The translations under genes and the position numbers were made by a program. Source: Burkholderiaceae bacterium (GTDB taxonomy: Bacteria > Pseudomonadota > Gammaproteobacteria > Burkholderiales > Burkholderiaceae_E). From it: a stretch of DNA of 64,000 bases. The notes under the pieces are model-generated. The model was not told the origin of the DNA. It was given only the letters and a program-made list of their open reading frames with translations, and ran no database searches. Shown here in pieces: positions 38,835 to 47,935 of the stretch; the stretch's first letter is position 1; the number at the start of each line of letters is the position of its first letter. The stretch is from positions 1 to 64,000 of the forward strand of contig JAMLIN010000016.1 of NCBI GenBank assembly GCA_023954135.1, written 5' to 3'.

Positions 38835-41438
38835 TCAGCGGCCGGCGCCCGCGGCGTAGGCGATCGGCTCCTCGTCGCGCGCGATGCAGGCGCGGATATG
38901 GGCGAGCGCCTCATCGACCTGGTCCACGAGGATCAGGCAGATGTCGCCCGGACCGATGCGCGACAGGGCGATGTCGATCGCCCGCAGCTCGCCACTGACC
39001 TCGATCACCTCGCCGCGCGCACGGTCCGCGAGACCCTCGCGCAACAGGGCGATGACCTCGCCATCGGCCCGGCCGCGCTGGCACTGGTCCTCGTAGAGGA
39101 CGAAGTCCTCGAAGCAGCTGGCGAGCCGCGCCGTCTGGCCGCGAATGTCCTCGTCGCGACGGTCGCCCGCGCCGCTTATCACCACGCTGCGGCGACGGGC
39201 ATCCATCGATCGCACCGCGTCGACCAGGGCGGCCATCGCATCGACGTTGTGTCCATAGTCGGCGATCACGGTCGCGCCGTACCAGTCGAGGCGGTTGAAG
39301 CGCCCCGGCGCGTTGTCGCTCTCGTTGTCGAAGCGCTCCAGCGTTTCCTGAATCCGGTTCCAGTCCAGGCCCAGCGCCCAGGCGGCGCCCACCGCCGCCA
39401 TCACGTTGTCGACCTGGAAGGGGATCCGGCCGCCGCCGGTCACCGGAATGCTCGCCATGTCGATCTCGCCGCGCCAGCTCCCGACCCGGGCCACGATCCG
39501 CCCGCCTTCCACATGGAGAGTGCGCTGGCCGCGCGCATGATGGGCGGCCAGTACCGCGTGGCGGGGATCCCGGGCGAAGAAGATCACCGAGCCGGGGCAG
39601 GTCGCCGCCATCGCCGCGACCAGCGGATCCGCGGCGTTGAGCACCGCCGACCCGCTGGCGGCGACATGGTCGACGATCACCCGCTTCACGGCGGCGAGCT
39701 CCTCGACGGTACCGATGTGGTTCAGGCCCAGGTGATCTCCCTGGCCGATGTTGGTCACCACCGCGACATCGCAGCGATCGAACGCGAGCCCCTCGCGCAG
39801 CAGCCCGCCGCGGGCGACCTCGAGCACCGCCGCGTCGGTATCCGGATGCATCAGTACGCTGCGCGCGCTGCGCGGGCCGCTGCAGTCGCCGGTGTCGATC
39901 GTGTGGCCGTCGACCTGGACGCCATCGGTGCCGGTCAGGCCGACTCGCCGTCCGCTGGCGGCGAGCAGGGCCGCGACCAGCCGCACCGTGGTCGTCTTGC
40001 CGTTGGTTCCGGTGACCGCGACCAGCGGGATGCGGGCATCGTCGCCTGGAGCGAACATCGCGTCGATGATGGCCTCGCCGACCGGGCGGGACTTCCCGTA
40101 CGACGGCGAGAGGTGCATGCGCAGGCCGGGCGCCGCGTTCACTTCGACGAAGCAGCCGCCGGTCTCGGCCAGTGGCCGGCTCAGCGTCTCGGCGACGACG
40201 TCGATCCCGCAGACGTCGATGCCCACCGCCCGGGCGGCGTCGACCGCGCGGGCGGCGACCTCCGGATGGACTTCGTCGGTGACGTCGGTCGCGGTGCCGC
40301 CGGTGCTGAGGTTGGCATTGTCGCGCAGCACGATGCGCACGCCGGCCGACGGGATCGATTCGGGCGTGAAGCCCTGCATGCGGATCCGCGCCACCGCGAT
40401 CTCGTCGAAGCGGATGCGGGTGAGGGAGGTCGCATGGCCTTCGCCGCGGCGCGGGTCGGCGTTCACCATGGCGACCAGCTCGGCGATCGTGTGGATGCCG
40501 TCGCCGATCACGCACGGCGGATCGCGGCGGGCCGCGGCGGCGACACGCTCGCCGACCACGAGCAGACGATAGTCGTGTCCCGGGACGTAGCGTTCGACGA
40601 TCACGTCATCGTCGTAGCGAAGCGCGGCGGCGAAGGCCTCGGCGATCTCCTTGCGGGTCTCCGCGCCGACCGTCACACCCTTGCCCTGGTTGCCGTCGCG
40701 CGGCTTGACCACCACGGGCAGGCCGATCTCGCCGGCAAGCGCCCAGGCGTCGTCGGCGTTCGTGCAGACCCGACCCGCGGGTACCGGTACGCCGGCCGCC
40801 GACAGCAGCTGCTTGGTCAGCTCCTTGTCCTGCGCGATCGTCTCGGCGATCGCTCCGGTGCGGTCGGTCTCGGCGGCCTGTATCCGGCGTTGCCGGCTGC
40901 CCCAGCCGAACTGCACCAGGCTGCCTTCGGTGAGGCGCCGGTAGGGGATGCCGCGCGCGACGGCCGCGGCGACGATGGCGCCGGTGCTCGGGCCGAGGCG
41001 CAGGTCCTCGTCGAGCTCGCGCAGGCGGGCGAGGGCGGCGCCGACGTCGAAGGGAGTGTCGTCGCGCGCGGCGATGCACAGCGCCGCCGCGAACTCGAGC
41101 GCGGCATGGCCGACCGCTTCCTCGGTGTACTCGACCACGACATGGAAGATGCCGGTGTCGCGGGTCGCCACCGTGCGCGAGAAGGACACCGGACAGCCGG
41201 CCTGGGCCTGGAGCCCGAGCGTGGCGAGCTCGAGAAGTTGCGCGATGCCGAGGTCGGGCTGGTCCGGATAGGCGCGCAGCGGGCCGATGCCGGGGAAGCG
41301 TTCACCGATCCTCGCCTCGATTCCCGGCAGGCCGCGCAGCGAGAGTTCCGCCGCGTCGCAGTGAACCGTCGCTTCGATCGCGGTTCGCGAAGTCCATCGG
41401 TTGGGGCCGCGTAAGCTGCGGATGCGCTGGATGTCCAT
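38835..41438 (-). CDS. cphA: Cyanophycin synthetase CphA
   Basis: An 867-residue two-engine ligase that builds multi-L-arginyl-poly-L-aspartate. An N-terminal domain (MDIQRIRSLRGPNRW) precedes an ATP-grasp domain that adds Asp (GLPVVVKPRDGNQGKGVTVG, FVEVNAAPGLRMHLSPS) and a C-terminal Mur-ligase-like domain that adds Arg. The Mur P-loop VTGTNGKTTTVRL is intact, with AVLEVARGGLLREGLAFDRC and DYGHNVDA downstream. It is the second gene of a cphA'-cphA pair, with 22 bases between them. No cyanophycinase gene is in the window, so degradation must be encoded elsewhere. The frame upstream of 41438 is a shadow of cphA'. Confidence 0.95.
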   Translation of the reverse strand: MDIQRIRSLRGPNRWTSRTAIEATVHCDAAELSLRGLPGIEARIGERFPGIGPLRAYPDQPDLGIAQLLELATLGLQAQAGCPVSFSRTVATRDTGIFHVVVEYTEEAVGHAALEFAAALCIAARDDTPFDVGAALARLRELDEDLRLGPSTGAIVAAAVARGIPYRRLTEGSLVQFGWGSRQRRIQAAETDRTGAIAETIAQDKELTKQLLSAAGVPVPAGRVCTNADDAWALAGEIGLPVVVKPRDGNQGKGVTVGAETRKEIAEAFAAALRYDDDVIVERYVPGHDYRLLVVGERVAAAARRDPPCVIGDGIHTIAELVAMVNADPRRGEGHATSLTRIRFDEIAVARIRMQGFTPESIPSAGVRIVLRDNANLSTGGTATDVTDEVHPEVAARAVDAARAVGIDVCGIDVVAETLSRPLAETGGCFVEVNAAPGLRMHLSPSYGKSRPVGEAIIDAMFAPGDDARIPLVAVTGTNGKTTTVRLVAALLAASGRRVGLTGTDGVQVDGHTIDTGDCSGPRSARSVLMHPDTDAAVLEVARGGLLREGLAFDRCDVAVVTNIGQGDHLGLNHIGTVEELAAVKRVIVDHVAASGSAVLNAADPLVAAMAATCPGSVIFFARDPRHAVLAAHHARGQRTLHVEGGRIVARVGSWRGEIDMASIPVTGGGRIPFQVDNVMAAVGAAWALGLDWNRIQETLERFDNESDNAPGRFNRLDWYGATVIADYGHNVDAMAALVDAVRSMDARRRSVVISGAGDRRDEDIRGQTARLASCFEDFVLYEDQCQRGRADGEVIALLREGLADRARGEVIEVSGELRAIDIALSRIGPGDICLILVDQVDEALAHIRACIARDEEPIAYAAGAGR

Positions 41439-41460
41439 TCTTTCTTTCTTCTGGGTTTCG

Positions 41461-43674
41461 TCAGCGAGCCGTCGTGGCCACCGACAGGTGCGGCACCGTG
41501 CCGCGGTCGTCCGGCCGCCCGGCTTCCCGGTCGGCGTCGAAGGTGTCGAATCCGGTGCGCAGGACCTCGGGCGGCACGCCCAGGGCGATGGCGCAGGCGG
41601 ACGCCGCAAGGGCCGTCGCTGCGTCCACGCCACGGCGGGCGCAGCGGGCCAGCGTGGGCGGCTCGATCAAAGCGACCTCGTGGCCGCTGCCGGCAAGGAC
41701 GAGGCGGCCGTCGCGCGCAAGGACGGCCTGGCCGCCGTTCTCGCAGTGCCCGGCCACGGCCGGCGATTCCGCGTCGGTGCTGTAGAGGACGACCTCGCCG
41801 TCGCACAGCCCGATCATCTCGACCACGGCCGGATCGTCGGCGTTGAGGACCGCGGCGCCGCTGGCGAGGACCACGTCGACCTGGGTGCGAAGGATCCGGT
41901 AGGCCTGCTCGGCGTCGGTGATGTCGAACCCGGCGAGCTCGGGCAGGACCGTGACGTCGGTGACCAGGCCGATCTGGCAGCGGTCGTAGGGAAGGCCGTC
42001 GGCGAGGATGTCGGCACTGCCGTGGGTGAAGACGGCGCATTCGACGGTGGGGTTCATCAGGAGCAGGCTGCCTGCGTCATGGCCTGCGGGCGCGGGATGG
42101 GCGAGGCGGCGCTCGCCGATGAACAGGCCCGCCTCGCAGGCGAGCCCCACCCGGCGCCCCTGCAGTTGCATCAGCCAGGCGACCAGCCTCGCGATCCGCG
42201 CGGTGTCCCGCGTGCCGCTGATACCGACGATCGGAATCCGTCCGTCGCCGCGGCCCGCGAAGAGATGCTCGACGATGGCTTCGCCGACCGGGCGCGGCTC
42301 GCCCTCGGCCGGGCGAAGGTGCATCAGCAGGCCAGGCCCGGCGTTGACCTCGACGATCGCGCCGCCCTGCTCGGTCAGGGGCTTGCCGATGTCGGTCGCG
42401 ACGAGGTCGATGCCGGCGATGTCCAGGCCGATCACCCGGGCGGCGAGGGCAGCCACCCGCGCGACCTCCGGATGGACCCGGTCGGTGACATCGAACGCCA
42501 CGTTGCCGTTGCGCTGGATCAGGACCTCGCGTCCGGCGGCGGGCACCGAATCCGGGGTGAGCCCCTGGCGCGAGAGCTCGAGCCGGGCCGGCGAATCGAT
42601 GCCGACCGGGTTCAGCGGATGATTCTCGGTCCGGCCCCGGCGCGGGTCGGTGTTGAGCTGCGACGCGATCAGCTCGAGCACGGTGCTGTGCCCGTCGCCG
42701 ACGACGCCGGCGGCCTCGCCGCGGGCGGCGGCCACCACGCGGTTGCCGACCACCAGCAGGCGGTGCTCGTTGCCGGGCACGAATCGCTCGATGATGACCC
42801 CGCTGCCTTCCTGCGCGGCGACCTGCCAGGCCGCCTCGATCTCGTCGCGGCTGTCCAGGCAGGTGAACACGCCGCGGCCATGGTTGCCGTCGACCGGCTT
42901 GACCACCACGGGCAGCCCGACCGATTCGGCGGCATCCCAGGCCTGCGCGACATCGTCGACGAGCTCGCCCTCGGGCACCGGAACGCCGCAACCGGCGAGC
43001 AGCCGCTTGCTGAGATCCTTGTCGCGGGAGATGGTCTCGGCGATCGCACTGGTCCGGTCGGTCTCGGCGGTCCAGATCCGGCGCTGGTTCGCGCCGTGGC
43101 CGAGCTGCACCAGGTTGCCCTCGTTCATCCGCGTGGCCGGGATGCCGCGGGCGACGGCGGCATCGACGATGCAGGCGGTGCTTGGGCCCAGGCAATGCCG
43201 ATCGGCAAGCGCGCGCACCCGTCCGACCGCGGCGTCGACGTCGAAGGGCAGGTCCTCGATGGCGGCCATCAGGAGATCCCGCGCCTCGCGCAGGGCGGCC
43301 TCGCCGACGGCGGGGGGCGGTGATCCGATCACCACCTTGTAGACACCGCGTTTCGACGTCTCCCGAGCCCGGCCGAAGCCGGCCGTGACGCCGGCCAGCT
43401 CGAGCAGCTCGAGGCTCAGGTGCTCGAGGATGTGTCCCGGCCAGGTGCCGTCGCGCAGGCGCTTGAGGAAGCCGCCGCGCTCGCCGATGCTGCAGCGATG
43501 CTCGATGAGCGTCGGCACCCAGGCGGCGAGCCGCTCGGGCAGACCGTCGATCAGGTTGGACGGGAAGTCCTCGAGATCGTGGATGTCGACGACGGCCTCG
43601 AGCACGGACCAGTACGTCCACATGTTGGGGCCGCGCACATGGCGGATGCTCACGATCTCGATCGTCTTCTTCAT
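41461..43674 (-). CDS. Cyanophycin synthetase paralogue CphA' with degenerate Mur-ligase P-loop
   Basis: A 737-residue CphA-like protein, about 130 residues shorter than its neighbour. The N-terminal and ATP-grasp halves are well kept (IRHVRGPNMWTYWSVLEAVV, LPVVVKPVDGNHGRGVFTC, IVEVNAGPGLLMHLRP). The Mur-ligase half is decayed: where CphA has GTNGKTTT this protein has GTRDTARI, lacking the P-loop Gly-Lys-Thr, and the C-terminal domain is cut short after the FDTFDADREAG block. It should therefore bind ATP only at the Asp-adding site. Similar CphA/CphA' pairs are known in Burkholderiales such as Cupriavidus. It is the first gene of the pair and divergent from the ABC transporter gene. Confidence 0.9.
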   Translation of the reverse strand: MKKTIEIVSIRHVRGPNMWTYWSVLEAVVDIHDLEDFPSNLIDGLPERLAAWVPTLIEHRCSIGERGGFLKRLRDGTWPGHILEHLSLELLELAGVTAGFGRARETSKRGVYKVVIGSPPPAVGEAALREARDLLMAAIEDLPFDVDAAVGRVRALADRHCLGPSTACIVDAAVARGIPATRMNEGNLVQLGHGANQRRIWTAETDRTSAIAETISRDKDLSKRLLAGCGVPVPEGELVDDVAQAWDAAESVGLPVVVKPVDGNHGRGVFTCLDSRDEIEAAWQVAAQEGSGVIIERFVPGNEHRLLVVGNRVVAAARGEAAGVVGDGHSTVLELIASQLNTDPRRGRTENHPLNPVGIDSPARLELSRQGLTPDSVPAAGREVLIQRNGNVAFDVTDRVHPEVARVAALAARVIGLDIAGIDLVATDIGKPLTEQGGAIVEVNAGPGLLMHLRPAEGEPRPVGEAIVEHLFAGRGDGRIPIVGISGTRDTARIARLVAWLMQLQGRRVGLACEAGLFIGERRLAHPAPAGHDAGSLLLMNPTVECAVFTHGSADILADGLPYDRCQIGLVTDVTVLPELAGFDITDAEQAYRILRTQVDVVLASGAAVLNADDPAVVEMIGLCDGEVVLYSTDAESPAVAGHCENGGQAVLARDGRLVLAGSGHEVALIEPPTLARCARRGVDAATALAASACAIALGVPPEVLRTGFDTFDADREAGRPDDRGTVPHLSVATTAR

Positions 43675-43917
43675 TCAGGGCCTCGTCCGGACGCGAGCGC
43701 ACGCCGCAGCCATCGGCGCGCGCGCTTTCAGTCCGGTAACAGGGGGAGCGCCGTCAGCTCGGATCGGACCCGGACGGGCCGCTTCGGCATTTGGCTTTGG
43801 CTGGGGTAATCTCGCGAATCGGGCGAAGCTTACCGCAGCGGCGCGGAACGTGCAGGGCGCCGCGTTCCGGTGTTTCCGGCTCCCCCTCGACCCCACCGCG
43901 AGCTCCCGACGGAGACT
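43675..43917. promoter_or_regulatory. Divergent control region of the cyanophycin locus
   Basis: About 240 bases separate cphA' and the ABC transporter gene. The AT-richer stretch at 43788-43815 has TTTGGC followed by TAATCT at about 17 bp on the plus strand, a possible promoter for the transporter. No operator dyad was found. Confidence 0.35.
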
Positions 43918-46227
43918 GTGATTCAGGACGACCGACCCTCGATCGAGCCGCCGCTCGCGCCCGGCGAACGGCTGCTCGGGCGACTCGACACCGATTTCGA
44001 CGCGGCCGGGCGCTTCGCGCCGGGTCGCCTGCTGCTGACCGACCAGCGCCTTCTCGCCCGCGGCGGCCCGGCCGGCGAATGGACCGCCTTCGAGCTCGGC
44101 GACGAGCTGCGCCTGCGCCTGTCCGACCATGGCGGGGTCGGGACGCTCGAGCTGCACGGTCCCGATGCCCGTCTGGGTCGCTGGCGCTACCTGATGCGCC
44201 GCCAGGACCAGGCGGCCGAGTTCGCCGAACTGGCCCGCCGGCAGCTCGCCGGCATCGAGCAGGAGGCCGAGGAGCCGCAGTGCGCCGCCTGCGGGGCTAC
44301 GGTTCCCTATGCCGGGGCTCCGTGCCCGGCCTGCGAGGCGGAGGAACCCGCCCAGGACACGGCCCCGGCGACCTGGACCCTGTTCCGCCTCTGGCGCTTC
44401 GCCCGGCCCTATCGCGGCTCGCTCGCCCTCGGATTCGGCCTGACCCTCGCCTCGACCGCGGCGACCCTGGTGCCGCCGTACCTGACGATGCCGCTGATGG
44501 ACGATGTGCTGATCCCGTTCCAGAACGGCCAGCCGATCGATACCGGGCTCGTCGGCCTCTACCTCGGCGGCCTGCTGGTGGCCGCGTTGTTGGCCTGGGG
44601 TCTCGGCTGGGCGCGCACCTACATCCTGGCGCTGGTCAGCGAGCGGATCGGGGCCGACCTGCGGACCGCCGCCTACGAGCACCTGCTGTCGCTGTCGGTC
44701 GACTTCTTCGGCAGCAAGCGCACCGGCGACCTGATCGCCCGGATCGGCTCGGAGACCGACCGGATCAACGTCTTCCTGTCGCTGCACCTGCTCGACTTCG
44801 CGACCGACGTCCTGATGATCGCCATGACCGCGGTCATCCTGATGTCGATCGACCCCTCGCTGGCGCTGGCCACCCTGCTGCCGCTGCCCTTCATCGTCTG
44901 GCTCATCCACATGGTGCGCGAACGCCTGCGGACCGGCTTCGAGAAGATCGACCGGGTGTGGGCGCAGGTCACCAGCGTGCTCGCCGACACCATCCCGGGC
45001 GTGCGGGTGGTCAAGGCCTTCGCCCAGGAGGCGCACGAATCGGAGCGCTTCCGGGTGGCCAACCAGTACAACCTGCGGGTCAACGACCGGCTCAACCGGA
45101 CCTGGTCGCTGTTCGCCCCGACGGTATCGCTGCTCACCGAGATCGGGCTGCTGGTGGTCTGGGCCTTCGGGATCTGGCAGATCGCCCACGACCGGATCAG
45201 CGTCGGCGTGCTGACCGCCTTTCTCGCCTACATCGGCCGCTTCTACACCCGGCTCGACACCATGAGCCGGATCGTGTCCGTGACGCAGAAGGCGGCGGCC
45301 GGCGCCAAGCGCATCTTCGACATCCTCGACCATGTCTCGAGCGTGCCCGAGCCGGTCGACCCGAAGCCGCTCGGCCGGGTCGACGGCCGGATCGAGCTCG
45401 AGCGCGTCGGCTTCCGCTACGGCAACCGGCAGGTGCTCCACGACATCGACCTGCGGATCGAGCCGGGCGAGATGATCGGGCTGGTCGGTCACAGCGGCTC
45501 GGGCAAGAGCACGCTGGTGAACCTGATCCTGCGCTTCCAGGACCCGGTGACGGGGGTGATCCGGCTGGACGGGACGGATATTCGAGACCTCGGTGTCGCT
45601 GACTATCGGCGGCATATCGGGCTCGTCCTGCAAGAGTCGTTCCTGTTCTTCGGAACGGTGGCGGAGAACATCGCCTACGGCCGGCCGGGCGCCACCCGGG
45701 CCGAGATCGTCGCCGCGGCGCGGGCGGCACATGCCCACGACTTCATCCTGCGCCTGCCGCAGGGCTACGACTCCCTGGTGGGGGAGCGCGGACAGTCGCT
45801 GTCGGGCGGCGAGCGCCAGCGGATCGCGATCGCCCGGGCGCTGCTGATCGATCCGAGGATCCTGATCCTCGACGAAGCGACCGCCTCGGTCGACACCGAG
45901 ACCGAGCAGGAGATCCAGCGGGCGCTGGACAACCTGGTCCGGGGGCGTACGACGATCGCGATCGCCCATCGCCTCTCGACCCTGCGCCAGGCCGATCGGC
46001 TGGTGGTGCTCGATCGCGGCCGGATCGTCGAGCAGGGCGGGCACGATGATCTGCTGGCGGCGCGCGGCGCCTATTTCCGGCTGCACGAGGCGCAGGCCCG
46101 GCTGGCCGAGGCCCAGTTCGGGCCCACGTCCGTGCCGGCCCCGGTGCCGGGGCCCGGACCGGAGGCCGGGCTCGCCACCGGATCGCGCGGCGATGCGGGT
46201 TCCCAGCAGGGGAGGGCGTCGTCGTGA
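43918..46227 (+). CDS. Cyanophycin-metabolism-associated ABC transporter, fused permease-ATPase
   Basis: A half-transporter of about 769 residues (from the GTG at 43918; a GTG at 43870 is also in frame). Residues about 1-105 form an N-terminal domain seen in this subfamily, ending in a zinc-ribbon-like pair CAAC...CPAC. A six-helix exporter domain (FRLWRFARPYRGSLALGFGL) and an ATPase follow, with Walker A GHSGSGKST, signature LSGGERQRIAIARAL, Walker B ILILDEA and the H-loop AHRLST. The C-terminus has a Pro/Gly-rich tail. The subfamily is named for constant co-occurrence with cphA and DUF1854. Its cargo is unknown. It overlaps the DUF1854 start by four bases (GTGA). Confidence 0.9.
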   Translation: MIQDDRPSIEPPLAPGERLLGRLDTDFDAAGRFAPGRLLLTDQRLLARGGPAGEWTAFELGDELRLRLSDHGGVGTLELHGPDARLGRWRYLMRRQDQAAEFAELARRQLAGIEQEAEEPQCAACGATVPYAGAPCPACEAEEPAQDTAPATWTLFRLWRFARPYRGSLALGFGLTLASTAATLVPPYLTMPLMDDVLIPFQNGQPIDTGLVGLYLGGLLVAALLAWGLGWARTYILALVSERIGADLRTAAYEHLLSLSVDFFGSKRTGDLIARIGSETDRINVFLSLHLLDFATDVLMIAMTAVILMSIDPSLALATLLPLPFIVWLIHMVRERLRTGFEKIDRVWAQVTSVLADTIPGVRVVKAFAQEAHESERFRVANQYNLRVNDRLNRTWSLFAPTVSLLTEIGLLVVWAFGIWQIAHDRISVGVLTAFLAYIGRFYTRLDTMSRIVSVTQKAAAGAKRIFDILDHVSSVPEPVDPKPLGRVDGRIELERVGFRYGNRQVLHDIDLRIEPGEMIGLVGHSGSGKSTLVNLILRFQDPVTGVIRLDGTDIRDLGVADYRRHIGLVLQESFLFFGTVAENIAYGRPGATRAEIVAAARAAHAHDFILRLPQGYDSLVGERGQSLSGGERQRIAIARALLIDPRILILDEATASVDTETEQEIQRALDNLVRGRTTIAIAHRLSTLRQADRLVVLDRGRIVEQGGHDDLLAARGAYFRLHEAQARLAEAQFGPTSVPAPVPGPGPEAGLATGSRGDAGSQQGRASS

Positions 46228-46718
46228 GCGCCGACCGGGTTCCGGCGCCGGACGCTGGCGCCATCTCGCTGCGATTCGATGCGCACGGCCGGCTCGAATT
46301 ACGGCTGGCCGACGGCTCGGTGCTGCCCGACGTCATCGCCGTGCGCGCCTTTCCGCTCTCGGCGCCGGAGGAGGGGATCTCGCTGGTCGGTCGCGATGGC
46401 CGCGAGCACTGCTGGATCGAGACCCCCGCCCAGCTCGATCCGGCGTCCCGGGAAGTCCTTGCGAGCGCACTGGCCGAGCGCGACATCGTGCCCCGGATCG
46501 AGCGGATCCTCTCGGTGTCCACCTTCGTGACCCCGAGCGAGTGGCAGGTGGTGACGGATCGGGGCGAAACCAGCCTCACCCTGCGCGCCGAGGAGGACAT
46601 CCGCCGGCTCGGGCGCCGGGCGCTGCTGATCGCCGATCGCCACGGCATCCATTTCCGGGTCGACGACATAGGGGCCCTCGACGCTGGCAGCCGCCGCTTG
46701 CTGGATCGTTTCCTGTAG
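46224..46718 (+). CDS. Cyanophycin-metabolism-associated DUF1854 protein
   Basis: A 164-residue soluble protein without signal or membrane segment. It has the DUF1854 pattern: an N-terminal beta-rich half (LRFDAHGRLELRLADGSVLP, VIAVRAFPLSAPEEGISLV) and a second half with REVLASALAERDIVPRIERI, EWQVVTDRG and RALLIADRHGIHFRVDDIGA. Proteins of this family are found beside the ABC transporter that accompanies cyanophycin synthetases. The GTG start overlaps the transporter stop (GTGA), so the two are translated together, and an accessory cytoplasmic subunit is the simplest idea. No biochemical role is established. Confidence 0.87.
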   Translation: MSADRVPAPDAGAISLRFDAHGRLELRLADGSVLPDVIAVRAFPLSAPEEGISLVGRDGREHCWIETPAQLDPASREVLASALAERDIVPRIERILSVSTFVTPSEWQVVTDRGETSLTLRAEEDIRRLGRRALLIADRHGIHFRVDDIGALDAGSRRLLDRFL

Positions 46719-46744
46719 GCCGGCCTGAAGTAGGATGAGCAGTC

Positions 46745-47935
46745 ATGCATGAAATCATCTGCCCGCATTGCGGGAAGGCGTTCAAGATCGACGAGGCCGG
46801 GTACGCGGACATCCTGAAGCAGGTTCGCGACAGCGATTTCGAGAAGCAGTTGCACGAGCGGCTTGAGCTGGCCGAGCGGGACAAGCGAAACGCCGTCGAG
46901 CTCGCCCAGGCCAGGATCGCCGGCGAATCGCAGAAGGCCGTCGCGGCCAGGGAGGCCGAGATTCTGGCGCTGAAGGCCCGGCTCGATGCCGGCGAGCTCG
47001 AGCGACAGCTCGCCGTGACCGAAGCCTTGCGCTCGGTCGAGAAGGAGCGCGACGAGCTCAGGAGCGGCCTGCAGCGGGCTGAGCTCGAGAAGCGTCTGGC
47101 CGAAAGATCCCTGAAGGAGAAGTACGAGACGCAGATCAGGGATCGCGACGATGCGATCGAGCGCCTGCGGGACATGAAGGCGCGGTTGTCGACCAAGATG
47201 GTCGGCGAGACTCTCGAGCAGCACTGTGAGACCGAGTTCAACCGGATCCGTGCCACCGCATTCCCGAGGGCGTACTTCGAGAAGGACAACGACGCGCGCA
47301 GCGGCAGCAAGGGCGACTACATCTTCCGCGATTCGGACGCGGCGGGAACCGAGATCGTCTCGATCATGTTCGAGATGAAGAACGAGAGCGACGAGACCGC
47401 CACCCGGAAGAGGAACGAGGACTTCCTGAAGGAGCTCGACAGGGATCGCACCGAGAAGGGCTGCGAGTACGCGGTGCTGGTTTCGCTGCTCGAGCCGGAC
47501 AGCGAGCTGTACAACACCGGGATCGTGGACGTGTTTCACCGCTACCCGAAGATGTACGTCGTCCGGCCGCAGTTCTTCATTCCCATCATCACGCTGCTGC
47601 GCAACGCCGCGATGAAATCGCTCGAGTACAAGTCGGAGCTGGCGCTGGTGAAGGCGCAGAACATCGACATCACGAACTTCGAGAACCAGCTCGAGGCTTT
47701 CAAGACCGCGTTCGGGAAGAACTACGACCTCGCCTCCCGGCGTTTTCAGACGGCGATCGACGAGATCGACAAGTCGATCGACCATCTGCAGAAGACGAAG
47801 GAGGCCCTGCTCGGCGCCGATCGCAATCTTCGTCTCGCGAACGACAAGGCGCAGGACGTGACGATCAAGCGGCTGACCCGGGGCAATCCGACGATGGCTT
47901 CCAGGTTCGCCGAGCTCGGGAACCGGGATCCATGA
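46745..47935 (+). CDS. DUF2130 protein: zinc-ribbon, coiled coil and PD-(D/E)XK-like C-terminal domain
   Basis: A 396-residue protein of unknown function. The N-terminus ICPHCGKAF is half a zinc ribbon. Residues about 25-150 are a long Glu/Lys/Arg-rich coiled coil. The C-terminal DUF2130 domain contains [11 protein letters not shown] followed by [10 protein letters not shown], giving Asp191 and Glu210-x-Lys212, which resembles the D...ExK metal site of PD-(D/E)XK nucleases. AT content is higher than in its neighbours, suggesting transfer. It lies 26 bases after DUF1854, and its stop overlaps the next ATG (ATGA), so it seems inserted into a same-strand gene row. The nuclease idea is inference. 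Confidence 0.85.
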   Translation: MHEIICPHCGKAFKIDEAGYADILKQVRDSDFEKQLHERLELAERDKRNAVELAQARIAGESQKAVAAREAEILALKARLDAGELERQLAVTEALRSVEKERDELRSGLQRAELEKRLAERSLKEKYETQIRDRDDAIERLRDMKARLSTKMVGETLEQHCETEFNRIRATAFPRAYFEKDNDARSGSKGDYIFRDSDAAGTEIVSIMFEMKNESDETATRKRNEDFLKELDRDRTEKGCEYAVLVSLLEPDSELYNTGIVDVFHRYPKMYVVRPQFFIPIITLLRNAAMKSLEYKSELALVKAQNIDITNFENQLEAFKTAFGKNYDLASRRFQTAIDEIDKSIDHLQKTKEALLGADRNLRLANDKAQDVTIKRLTRGNPTMASRFAELGNRDP

